From NCBI RefSeq assembly GCF_040256395.1, contig NZ_CP158299.1, positions 1,331,501-1,395,500 on the forward strand: a DNA stretch of 64,000 nucleotides. Direction: 5' to 3'. This DNA comes from Deinococcus sonorensis KR-87. Its GTDB lineage: Bacteria; Deinococcota; Deinococci; Deinococcales; Deinococcaceae. Each line of letters starts with the position of its first letter. The first letter of the stretch is position 1. This document shows positions 19,827 to 27,571 of this stretch, piece by piece. The notes under the pieces are model-generated. The model was not told where the DNA came from. It saw nothing but the letters and a program-made list of their open reading frames with translations, and made no database searches. The position numbers and the translations under genes were made by a program.

Positions 19827-21199
19827 ACCCCCAGCCGGACGACCTGCACCGGGTGGAGGCGCTGGCCGGGCTGTCGGTGCCCGAGCTGACCTGGCTGGCC
19901 GAGCACTCGGAACTGCACAGCTACGCGGACGGCGAGACGATCGTGCGGGCCGGCGACCCCGCCGACCACATGTTTCTGGTGCTGGACGGCCAGATCGAGT
20001 ACTCGGGCGAGCAGGGCGGGCAGGCGCTGCATTACGTGACCCGGCAGGGGGAGGTGGCCGGCATGCTGCCCAGGTCGCGCATGACCCATTTCGCCTCGAC
20101 GGGCAAGGCGGTGGGCGAGACCCGGGTCGCGTTTCTGCACCGCTCGCTGTTCCCGGAGCTTGCCGCCGCCGTGCCGAGCCTGGAAGCCCAGCTGCTGGCG
20201 GTGATGACCCGGCGCATCCGGGACGCCGCGCACGCCGAGGAGCAGCGCGAACGCATGAGCGCCCTGGGCAAGCTCTCGGCGGGGCTGGCCCACGAACTGA
20301 ACAATCCGGCGGCCGCCGTGCGCCGGGGGGCCGATGAGCTGGGGACGCGTCTGTCCGGCCTGCCGGAGCTGCTCACCCGGCTGCTGGCGTCCGGATTGCG
20401 CCCGGAGCTGCTGGCCCGCGCCGAGGAGGCCGTGGCAGCCCGCTCCACCGTGGCGCTCGGCACCCTGGCGCAGGCCGACGCGGAGGACGACCTGATGGAC
20501 CTGCTCGGCGCCCTCCGGCTGCCCCGGGCGAGCGAGCTGGCCGCGACCTTCGTGGAGGCGGGCCTGCGCCCCGAACACCTCGGCTGGCTGCAGGACGATC
20601 CGCCGCACGCGCCGGCCCTGGTAGCGTACCTGGACTTCCGGCTCGGCAGCCTGCTGACGGTGCAGGACATCGCGGGGGCCGCCGGCCGCATCAGCGACCT
20701 GGTCACGTCCATCAAACGCTACTCGCACATGGACCGCGGTGGGGACCGTCAGCCGGCCGATGTGCGGGTGGGTCTGGACAGCACCCTGACCATGCTGGGT
20801 CACAAGCTGCGCGGCAAGGAGGTGCGGGTGGAGCGCCACTATCAGGAGTCGCTGCCCAGCGTCATGGCGAACGAGGGCGACCTCAACCAGGTCTGGACCA
20901 ACCTGATCGACAACGCGGTGGATGCCCTGCCGGTCGGCGGCCAGCTGACCGTGCAGGCCGACGCGGACGGTCAGCAGGTCCGGGTCTGCATCACCGACAC
21001 CGGCCCCGGCATTCCGCCGGACCTTCAGCACCGCATCTTCGAGCCGTTCTTCACCACCAAGGGCGTGGGGCAGGGCAGCGGCCTGGGCCTGGATCTGGTG
21101 CGGCGCGTCGTGGTCCGCCAGCACGGCGGCGATGTGCGTGTCCGCAGCGAGCCGGGGCACACCACCTTCGAGATCCGGCTTCCCGTCCGCTCCGGCTGA
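19823..21199 (+). CDS. Cyclic-nucleotide-binding-domain sensor histidine kinase
   Basis: About 458 aa from a TTG start at 19823 (overlapping the upstream stop). Residues about 10-135 form a cNMP-binding-type sensor (VRAGDPADHMFLVLDGQIEY, GEVAGMLPRSRM); the PBC Arg motif of true cAMP binders is not obvious, so the ligand is uncertain. The H-box is LAGLAHELNNPAAAVRRG-like, with the His followed by ELNNP. The HATPase has NLIDNAVDAL, DTGPGIP, FEPFFTTK and GSGLGLDLVRRVV. There are no transmembrane segments, so it is cytoplasmic. The adjacent receiver-flavoprotein is its likely phosphoacceptor. Confidence 0.88.
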   Translation: MNPQPDDLHRVEALAGLSVPELTWLAEHSELHSYADGETIVRAGDPADHMFLVLDGQIEYSGEQGGQALHYVTRQGEVAGMLPRSRMTHFASTGKAVGETRVAFLHRSLFPELAAAVPSLEAQLLAVMTRRIRDAAHAEEQRERMSALGKLSAGLAHELNNPAAAVRRGADELGTRLSGLPELLTRLLASGLRPELLARAEEAVAARSTVALGTLAQADAEDDLMDLLGALRLPRASELAATFVEAGLRPEHLGWLQDDPPHAPALVAYLDFRLGSLLTVQDIAGAAGRISDLVTSIKRYSHMDRGGDRQPADVRVGLDSTLTMLGHKLRGKEVRVERHYQESLPSVMANEGDLNQVWTNLIDNAVDALPVGGQLTVQADADGQQVRVCITDTGPGIPPDLQHRIFEPFFTTKGVGQGSGLGLDLVRRVVVRQHGGDVRVRSEPGHTTFEIRLPVRSG

Positions 21200-21240
21200 G
21201 CTTCAGGCCGGTGCTGTTCCCGCATTCATCTGGAGAGTTC

Positions 21241-22923
21241 ATGTCATCACCCACAAGTGCTGGTCCTGCCCTTGCCACCCCCCTCTCAAAACCGGTCCTG
21301 ATGGTGGTGGACGACGACGCCGAGGTGCTGCGCGCCGTGTCGCGCGACCTGCGTCACCGCTACGCCGAGACGTACCGGATCGTGCGCGCCCAGTCGGGCG
21401 AGGAGGCGCTCAGCGCGCTGGCCGAGCTGAAGCGGCGCGGCGACACGGTGGCGCTGCTGCTGAGTGACCAGCGCATGCCGCAGCTGAACGGGGTGGAATT
21501 CTTGGCGCAGGCGTCCCGGCTCTACCCGGACGCCAAACGCGCCCTGCTGACGGCCTATGCCGACACCGACGCGGCCATCCGGGCCATCAACGAATCACGG
21601 GTGCACTACTACCTGACCAAACCCTGGGACCCGCCTCAGGAGGAGCTGTACCCGGTCATCGACGACCTGCTGGGCGACTGGCAGGGCGAGTACAAGCCCG
21701 GCTACGGCGGCCTGAAGGTGATCGGCGACCGCTGGTCACCCGAGGCGCATGAGCTGCGTGACTTTCTGGCGCGCAACGGCGTGCCATACACCTTCTACGA
21801 CCTGGAAACGCAGCCGGACGCGGCCAGCCTGCACGGCGACGAACCGCTGCCGCTGGTGATCTTTCCGGACGGGGAGCGCCTGGGCGCGCCATCCATCCAG
21901 ACGCTGGCAGCGCAGCTGGGTCTGGGGCTGTCGGCCAGCCGGCCGTTCTACGACCTGGCCATCGTCGGCGCGGGGCCGGCCGGGCTGGCCGCCGCCGTAT
22001 ACGGCGCCTCGGAGGGGTTGCAGACGGTGCTGATTGAGCGCGAAGCTCCTGGTGGACAGGCCGGGACCAGCAGCCGCATCGAGAACTACCTGGGCTTTCC
22101 GGCCGGTCTGTCCGGCGGCGACCTGGCGCGGCGCGGGGTGGCGCAGGCGCAGAAGTTCGGGGTGGAGCTGCTGTCGCCGCAGATGGTCACCGGTGTGCGG
22201 CTGGACGGGCAGTACAAGTACCTGCAGCTGGCCCAGGGTACTGAGATCGGGTGCCACGCGCTGGTGCTGGCGACCGGGGTGAGCTGGCAGACGCTGCCGG
22301 CCGAGGGGGCCGAGCGGCTGGGCGGCCGGGGGGTGTACTACGGCGCGGCCCGCAGCGAGGCGGTGAACTGCGGAGACGAGGACGTCTACATCGTCGGCGC
22401 CGGAAACTCGGCCGGTCAGGCGGCGATGTACTTCTCCACCTACGCCACCCGGGTGGTGATGCTGATCCGCGGCGCCAGTGTGGAGGCCAAGATGTCGCAA
22501 TACCTCGTGGAGCAGCTGCGCCGGACCCCCAACATCGAACTGCGGCTCAGCACCGAGGTGATCGCGTGTCACGGTGACCAGCACCTAGAGCGCCTGACCC
22601 TCCAGGACCGCAAATCCGGCGAGACCCAGGAGGTGGCGGCCAACTTCCTGTTCTGTTTCATCGGGGCCGCGCCGCAGACCGACTGGCTCGACGGGGTGGT
22701 GGCCCGGGATGCCCACGGCTTCGTGCTGGTGGGCGACAGCCTGCCGGACGACGCCCTGCAGGGCTGGCCACTCAAGCGCCGTCCCTATCCGCTCGAAACC
22801 AGCGTGCCGGGCATCTTCGCGGTGGGTGACCTGCGGGCGTCCAGCATCAAGCGGGTCGCCAGCGCGGTGGGGGAGGGCAGCGTGACGGTCAGCTTCGTGC
22901 ATCAGCACCTCGCCACCCTCTAG
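21241..22923 (+). CDS. Receiver domain fused to thioredoxin-reductase-like flavoprotein
   Basis: A 560-aa fusion. Residues about 18-145 are a CheY-like receiver (VVDDDAEVLR, LLSDQRMP with the phosphoacceptor Asp, LTAYAD, YLTKPWD). Residues about 155-235 look like a glutaredoxin-like module without a CxxC. From about 238 there is a thioredoxin-reductase-like FAD/NAD(P) enzyme: GAGPAGLAAAVYGASEG, GGQAGTSSRIENYLGFP, a second nucleotide site VGAGNSAGQAA and GIFAVGDLRA. The CxxC redox pair of true TrxR is missing (the position reads YYGAARSEA). It probably transfers electrons from NAD(P)H to an unknown acceptor under kinase control. GGAGAG precedes the ATG. Confidence 0.88.
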   Translation: MSSPTSAGPALATPLSKPVLMVVDDDAEVLRAVSRDLRHRYAETYRIVRAQSGEEALSALAELKRRGDTVALLLSDQRMPQLNGVEFLAQASRLYPDAKRALLTAYADTDAAIRAINESRVHYYLTKPWDPPQEELYPVIDDLLGDWQGEYKPGYGGLKVIGDRWSPEAHELRDFLARNGVPYTFYDLETQPDAASLHGDEPLPLVIFPDGERLGAPSIQTLAAQLGLGLSASRPFYDLAIVGAGPAGLAAAVYGASEGLQTVLIEREAPGGQAGTSSRIENYLGFPAGLSGGDLARRGVAQAQKFGVELLSPQMVTGVRLDGQYKYLQLAQGTEIGCHALVLATGVSWQTLPAEGAERLGGRGVYYGAARSEAVNCGDEDVYIVGAGNSAGQAAMYFSTYATRVVMLIRGASVEAKMSQYLVEQLRRTPNIELRLSTEVIACHGDQHLERLTLQDRKSGETQEVAANFLFCFIGAAPQTDWLDGVVARDAHGFVLVGDSLPDDALQGWPLKRRPYPLETSVPGIFAVGDLRASSIKRVASAVGEGSVTVSFVHQHLATL

Positions 22924-23024
22924 GCCGAGGGGCAGAACCTGCGGCCGGAGCGACAGGCGGCCAGTCACGGCTCCAGCACTCCGTCCGGCCCCATCCTCAC
23001 CTGCCCGGGGCGCACCATAACGGC

Positions 23025-23407
23025 ATGCTCCGGCTCTCCATGACCACCCATGCCCGGCTGGACGCGACCTCGGTGCTGCTGATGCTGGAGTTGCCCCGGC
23101 TGCTGCGGCTGGGTAGCAGGGCAAGCCGGGCGTCCTGGCTGCTGGCCCTGCTGGGCGTGGTGACCGGCGGCGGCACCGACTATCCGTATCCGGTGCGGGG
23201 TCCCCGGCTGCTCTCGCCCTGTGACATGCCCGCAGCGAGTGGCTGAGTTTTCCGCTGTACGTGGCGCTGCCCATGTGGCTGGGTGGATGGAGCATCCAGG
23301 AACGGCGGTCCTTGACGGGGTTGCTGCTGGGACATCTGGCGGTGCATCTGCTGACCGAATGGCCCGCCCCGCGCCGGGCGGCCCCTCTTCACTTTAGCCT
23401 CACTTGA
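23025..23407 (+). pseudogene. Frameshifted small membrane protein
   Basis: One frame from about 23025 encodes a hydrophobic segment (SWLLALLGVVTGGG) and stops at 23244-23246. A second frame takes over near 23230 (SEWLSFPLYVALPMWLGG, LLLGHLAVHLLTEW) and ends at 23405-23407. Both have coding-like codon use and consecutive membrane segments, so a single frameshift in a protein of about 125 aa is likely. I do not recognise the family. A sequencing error is equally possible. Confidence 0.45.
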
Positions 23408-23547
23408 GCGTGTTCTCTGCTGGCCGCGGCTTCAGATGAAGCTGTTCAGGGGCATATCCGGAACATCTTCTTCCCGAATGGCCCGCATGCTGGGCTGAGG
23501 CCGGGCCGGCGAGCAGCGGTCCAGGCTGCCGAGGGAGGAGGGCAGAC

Positions 23548-24717
23548 GTGCGTGCACTGTGCTGGAACGGAATCAATGACCTGCGGGTCGAGACGGTGCC
23601 GGACCCGGAGATCCTGACGCCCGGTGATGTGATCCTGCGGGTCACGATGTCCACCACCTGCGGGTCGGACCTGCACCTGATCGATGGCCTGATCCCGACC
23701 ATGGAGCCGGGCGACATCATCGGCCACGAGTTCATGGGCGAGGTGGTGGAGGTGGGACCGGGGGTCCGCAACGTGCGCAAGGGTGAGCGGGTGGTGGTGC
23801 CGTCCTTCGTGGTGTGCGGCCAGTGCTGGTACTGTCAGCACGACCTGTACTCGCTGTGCGACAACACCAACCCGAATGCCCGGATGCAGGAGCCGGTGCT
23901 GGGGCACCATACGGCCGGTATCTACGGCTACAGCCACGCCTTCGGGGGGTACGCCGGGTCGCACGCGCAGTACGTGCGGGTGCCGTTCGCCGATCAGGAC
24001 TGTTTCCGGGTCCCGGACGGCCTCAGCGACGAGCAGGCGCTGTTTCTCTCGGATGCGGCGCCCACCGGCTTCATGGGCGCGGATTTCTGCAACATCCAGC
24101 CGGGGGACGTGGTGGCGGTCTGGGGCTGCGGCGGCGTGGGCCTGATGGCGATTCAGAGCGCCTACCTGCTGGGCGCCGAACGGGTGATCGCCATTGACCG
24201 CTTCCCGGAGCGGCTGCAGCTGGCCCGTGAGCGGGCCGGGGCCGAGACCATCAACTACATGGAGGTGGACAGTGTGCCGGAGACGCTGAATGCCATGACC
24301 GGCGGGCGTGGTCCGGACGCGTGTATCGACGCGGTGGGCATGGAGGCGCATGGCACCGGCATCGGGGCCGCCTACGACCACGTGAAGCAGGCGCTGCGGC
24401 TGCAGTCCGACCGGGGTCAGGCACTGCGCGAGGCCATCATCGCCTGCCGCAAGGGAGGGGTCCTGTCGATTCTGGGCGTGTACGGGGTGATGGACAAATT
24501 CCCGCTGGGCGTGGTGATGAACAAGGGCCTGACGGTCCGGACCGCCCAGCAGCACGGCCAGAAATATCTCCCCCGGCTGCTGGAGCACGCCGAGAGGGGA
24601 GAGCTGGACCCCTCCTATCTGGCGACCCACCGCTTTTCGCTGGAAGAGGCGCCGCGCGGCTACGAGATGTTCAAGACCAAGCAGGACGGCTGTGTGCGGG
24701 CGGTGTTCGTCCCGTGA
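23548..24717 (+). CDS. Zinc-dependent alcohol dehydrogenase (formaldehyde dehydrogenase-like, MDR)
   Basis: A 389-aa medium-chain dehydrogenase. The catalytic zinc ligands are in TTCGSDLH (Cys) and GHEFMGEV (His-Glu). The structural zinc is bound by the four cysteines of CGQCWYCQHDLYSLC. The Rossmann motif is VWGCGGVGLMA. The internal insertion and the ATRKGGVLSILGVYG-like end resemble glutathione-independent formaldehyde/alcohol dehydrogenases used in detoxification; the actual substrate is not defined. The GTG start at 23548 is preceded by a purine-rich GGAGGAGGG. A GreA-like gene follows 37 nt downstream. Confidence 0.88.
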   Translation: MRALCWNGINDLRVETVPDPEILTPGDVILRVTMSTTCGSDLHLIDGLIPTMEPGDIIGHEFMGEVVEVGPGVRNVRKGERVVVPSFVVCGQCWYCQHDLYSLCDNTNPNARMQEPVLGHHTAGIYGYSHAFGGYAGSHAQYVRVPFADQDCFRVPDGLSDEQALFLSDAAPTGFMGADFCNIQPGDVVAVWGCGGVGLMAIQSAYLLGAERVIAIDRFPERLQLARERAGAETINYMEVDSVPETLNAMTGGRGPDACIDAVGMEAHGTGIGAAYDHVKQALRLQSDRGQALREAIIACRKGGVLSILGVYGVMDKFPLGVVMNKGLTVRTAQQHGQKYLPRLLEHAERGELDPSYLATHRFSLEEAPRGYEMFKTKQDGCVRAVFVP

Positions 24718-24754
24718 CGTTCACCAGCACCGTTCTTTTTCCCAGGAGGTATTC

Positions 24755-25237
24755 ATGACCGCAACCGGACCCATCCACATGACCCGTGCAGGACACGAGC
24801 GGCTGCAGCAGGCGCTGGAGCAGGCGCAGCAGCGCCGCGACGAGGCGGCCAAGATGCTGTCGGACCTGCGCGACGACGCGATTGACCTGGAAGACCGCAA
24901 CCTGCAGAGCGCCCAGACCGACCTGACCGGGCTGGACGCGCGCATCTTCGAGCTGGAGGACGCCCTGGCCCGCGCCGTGGTGGTGGACGATAGCAACACC
25001 CAGGACGGCACCGTGATGCTCGGTTCGGTGGTGCTGCTGCACGAGGAAACCCAGGGCCAGGACATGCGCGTGCAGCTGGTCAGCAGTGTGGAGGTGACCG
25101 TGCGCGACGACCGGATCACCCAGCTCACCGATGACAGCCCTGTGGGCCAGATGGTGATGGGCCGGCGGGTGGGCGAAACCGTCACCGTGAATCTGCGGGA
25201 CCGGGAGATGCGCTACACCATCCAGGCCGTGCAGTAG
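24755..25237 (+). CDS. GreA/GreB-family transcription elongation factor-like protein (paralogue 2)
   Basis: A 160-aa Gre-type protein with an N-terminal coiled coil (MTRAGHERLQQALEQAQQRRDEAAKML to ARIFELEDALARAVVV) and an FKBP-like C-terminal domain (GSVVLLHEE, SPVGQMVMGRRVGETVTVNL). The presumed coiled-coil tip is strongly acidic (SDLRDDAIDLEDRN). In GreA and Gfh1, acidic tip residues coordinate the catalytic metal of RNA polymerase, so a regulatory role on polymerase is plausible. It is clearly related to, but diverged from, the gene at 13155. AGGAGGT lies seven nt before the ATG, so it may be co-transcribed with the alcohol dehydrogenase. Confidence 0.85.
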   Translation: MTATGPIHMTRAGHERLQQALEQAQQRRDEAAKMLSDLRDDAIDLEDRNLQSAQTDLTGLDARIFELEDALARAVVVDDSNTQDGTVMLGSVVLLHEETQGQDMRVQLVSSVEVTVRDDRITQLTDDSPVGQMVMGRRVGETVTVNLRDREMRYTIQAVQ

Positions 25238-25709
25238 AAGCACAGGGAGAGGGAGGGTGGCCCGGGGACAGCGCACGTGCTGGACACCCGAAGGGCCACC
25301 TGCCCGGCTGCCAGCCCACGGGTCCTGCGGCTTTTCCCGTCGCCATGCGGCTCAGGTCAGCTTCATTGAAGGGGATGTTCCGCGTCCGTCAGAATTCAGG
25401 AAGAAGCTGTCGAGTACGCTGTTTTTACCCCCTCCACCAACACGCATCACGTCGCTCTCGCGAGGGGGCTTCGTTTTGCTGCTTGGCCCGGCAGAGAAGT
25501 TGAAGGGCATGAAGGTCCATCCGCCCGTGTAGATGGCCGGCGGCGTCCACGAATCACTCGGGCTTGTGAGGGCTTCGTCGCGGCTGAGGAAGCACAGCGC
25601 ACAGAAATGCGCTGAACCGGGTATCCCACGGTTCAGCGCATGGAGACGGGCGCCTGCTTTAAACGGAACTGGCGAGCGCCACTCTACTTGAAAACTTGAC
25701 AGCTCCGGT
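25238..25709. other. 472-bp intergenic region
   Basis: No gene is supported. A seven-base inverted repeat (CCCCCTC near 25430 and GAGGGGG near 25460, followed by CTTCGTTTT) may be a weak plus-strand terminator for the GreA-like gene. The strong hairpin at 25607-25641 is listed separately. Confidence 0.4.
25607..25641 (-). terminator. Terminator hairpin for the 93-aa gene
   Basis: A perfect 13-bp inverted repeat (25607-25619 with 25629-25641) with a 9-nt loop. Read on the minus strand it is followed by TTTCT, about 70 nt past the stop of the leftward gene at 25710. Confidence 0.65.
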
Positions 25710-25991
25710 TCAGTACTGGTGGTGGAGGCTGTGCATCGCCTGGCCGGTCACACTGCTGACCATCCGGTTGATCAGGCGGATGCGCTCCTGCTCCTGGTAA
25801 CTCATGGGCCCGGTGGCCCCCAGCTTCTGACCGCCCCTGAGGGTCCGCGCTTCCAGAAACAGGTGATGCGAGACGTGCCCGTCGTCGTGTTCCAGAGCCT
25901 TCTTGCGCCACACCAGTTCAACATTCTGCTCGCGCAACTCCGCCACGCGGACGCGGTTGCGTTCTTCCAGGACTTCTTCCCAGTCACTCAT
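25710..25991 (-). CDS. Hypothetical 93-aa charged protein
   Basis: A small, highly charged, probably helical protein (WEEVLEERNRVRVAELREQNVELVWRKKALEHDDGHVSHHLF). There is no signal peptide or membrane segment. Codon use matches the surrounding high-GC genes, and it is followed by a convincing terminator, so it is likely real. I do not recognise the family. The C-terminus (QEQERIRLINRMVSSVTGQAMHSLHHQY) is also helical. Confidence 0.65.
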   Translation of the reverse strand: MSDWEEVLEERNRVRVAELREQNVELVWRKKALEHDDGHVSHHLFLEARTLRGGQKLGATGPMSYQEQERIRLINRMVSSVTGQAMHSLHHQY

Positions 25992-26077
25992 GCCTTAGTA
26001 AACGCGCGCGGGTGTTGCACGGCTCTGACGGCGGAGCCCCCTCTACTGGGGGGATCGCCCGGCCGCAGGCAGCAGAA

Positions 26078-26097
26078 AGCCCGCCGGGTGGCGGGCT
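26078..26097 (-). terminator. Rho-independent terminator of the 47-aa ORF
   Basis: AGCCCGCC (26078-26085), a 4-nt loop and GGCGGGCT (26090-26097) form an 8-bp stem. On the minus strand it is followed by TTCTGC, giving a short T-rich end. Confidence 0.65.
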
Positions 26098-26117
26098 GTC
26101 AGGGGTGAGATCAGGCC

Positions 26118-26261
26118 TTACAAGTCGGCGCCCAGGGCACGGAGAAAGTCATCGAAATTCACGGCGGAGGAGGTGTGGGGAGAGGCAGGGACCGTTGTCG
26201 GCTGATGCGCCGCCACCGGCTTGGCCAGCAGGCGGTCAATCAGTCGGTTCAGGAAGGCCAT
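26118..26261 (-). CDS. Small 47-aa hypothetical protein
   Basis: Translating minus from 26261 gives MAFLNRLIDRLLAKPVAA, a Pro/Ser/Thr linker and the C-terminal SSAVNFDDFLRALGADL. An amphipathic N-terminal helix and a short acidic C-terminal helix are visible. It has coding-like codon use and a good terminator immediately downstream (26078-26097). Function is unknown; size and layout would suit a small membrane-surface or partner-binding protein. Confidence 0.55.
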   Translation of the reverse strand: MAFLNRLIDRLLAKPVAAHQPTTVPASPHTSSAVNFDDFLRALGADL

Positions 26262-26284
26262 ACCTCAGTGTGAAGTATTCGTCT

Positions 26285-26521
26285 TTAATGCCGGTGTATC
26301 TCCGGTGAGGCGAACTTCAGGCGGGGAAAGACTCGCGTCAGGTTGGGATGGGGGTAGGGCGGTCGGCTGAGGATCGGCCAGGGCAGCGGAAGGAAGGCCA
26401 GCCCCAGACCGCGCCAGTCTGGATGAAGGCGATCCAGAGCCCCCTGACACGGAAAGCCCACACTGGGGGCCGGCAGGCGCCGCACAATGGGCTCCGGGTG
26501 ACGCACGCTCCAGTGGCGCAC
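26285..26521 (-). CDS. Possible 78-aa hypothetical protein
   Basis: A minus-strand frame from a GTG at 26521 with strong GC3 bias, reading RLPAPSVGFPCQGALDRL, then WRGLGLAFLPLPWPIL and PHPNLTRVFPRLKF. An AGGAGG sequence overlaps the start region, but its spacing to any start codon is poor. It diverges from the SDR gene. It could be a real small gene or the remains of a longer one; I do not recognise it. Confidence 0.4.
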   Translation of the reverse strand: MRHWSVRHPEPIVRRLPAPSVGFPCQGALDRLHPDWRGLGLAFLPLPWPILSRPPYPHPNLTRVFPRLKFASPEIHRH

Positions 26522-26537
26522 CTCCTGGAGGTTCCAG

Positions 26538-27563
26538 ATGATCCGATTGAAACCGTTGCATCAGCAGGTGATGGTGATCACCGGGGCGTCGAGCGGCATC
26601 GGGCTGAGCACCGCCCGCCTGGCGGCCCAGGGTGGCGCGCGGCTGGTGCTGGCGGCGCGCAGTGAAGGCCCGCTGCAGCAGTTGACGCAGGAAATCACGC
26701 AGGCGGGCGGCCAGGCCATCTACGTCGTCGCCGACGTGAGCCAGGAAGCGGAGGTTCAGCAGATCGCGGCCCGCGCCCTGGACGCTTATGGCCAGGTGGA
26801 CACCTGGGTGAACAATGCCGGGGTGGGCCTGTACGGTGCCCTGGAAGAGATCGGCACGGACGACATGCGGCGGCTGTTCGACGTCAACTTCTGGAGCGTG
26901 GTGTACGGCTCAAGGACTGCGCTGGGCTTGCTGCGCGAGCAGGGTGGCGCGCTGATCAACATGGGCAGCACCGCCTCGGAGCGGGCCATTCCCCTGCAGG
27001 GCATCTACAGTGCCAGCAAACATGCCGTCAAGGGGTTCACGGACGCGTTGCGCATGGAGGTGCAGGACGCCGGGCTTCCGGTTTCGGTCACCCTGATCAA
27101 ACCGGGGCCCATCGACACGCCGTTTCCTCTGAACGCCAGGAATTATCTGGACGTGGAGCCGCAGCATGTCCCGCCGGTGTACGCGCCGGAAACGGTGGCG
27201 CGGGCCGTGCTGCAGGCCGCCGAGCACCCGGCGCGGGACGTGTTCGTGGGCAGCGGCGGGAAAGGCATCGCGGCCTTTGGGCAGCTGGTGCCCGGCGCCA
27301 CCGATCGGGCCATGGAACGCTTCGTGATTCCCCGGACCCACAGCGACAAGCCTCCGCTGCCGCGCGAGCAGAACGCGCTGGACCGGCCCTCCGAGCGCTT
27401 AGCCGAGCGCGGCGACTACCCGGGGCTGGTGCATGCCAGGAGCCGCTACACCGAGGCGGCGCAGGCTGGCCTCATCCGGACGGCGGGGCTGGTGGGCTCG
27501 GGGCTGGGTCTCCTGTCCCTGGCGCTGTGGCGTCGCCGTCACCAGCGGTCTGCCCTGCGCTGA
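26538..27563 (+). CDS. SDR-family oxidoreductase
   Basis: A 341-aa classical short-chain dehydrogenase/reductase with an extended C-terminus. The cofactor motif is VITGASSGIG, followed by NNAGVG. The catalytic Ser is in MGSTAS and the Tyr-x3-Lys is YSASKHAVKG. The C-terminal 80 residues go beyond the usual 250-aa SDR and end in a hydrophobic segment (LVGSGLGLLSLALW) plus a basic tail, which suggests membrane attachment. The substrate is unknown. GGAGG precedes the ATG. It is convergent with ilvD, with 8 nt between the stops. Confidence 0.85.
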   Translation: MIRLKPLHQQVMVITGASSGIGLSTARLAAQGGARLVLAARSEGPLQQLTQEITQAGGQAIYVVADVSQEAEVQQIAARALDAYGQVDTWVNNAGVGLYGALEEIGTDDMRRLFDVNFWSVVYGSRTALGLLREQGGALINMGSTASERAIPLQGIYSASKHAVKGFTDALRMEVQDAGLPVSVTLIKPGPIDTPFPLNARNYLDVEPQHVPPVYAPETVARAVLQAAEHPARDVFVGSGGKGIAAFGQLVPGATDRAMERFVIPRTHSDKPPLPREQNALDRPSERLAERGDYPGLVHARSRYTEAAQAGLIRTAGLVGSGLGLLSLALWRRRHQRSALR

Positions 27564-27571
27564 GCGGTGCT

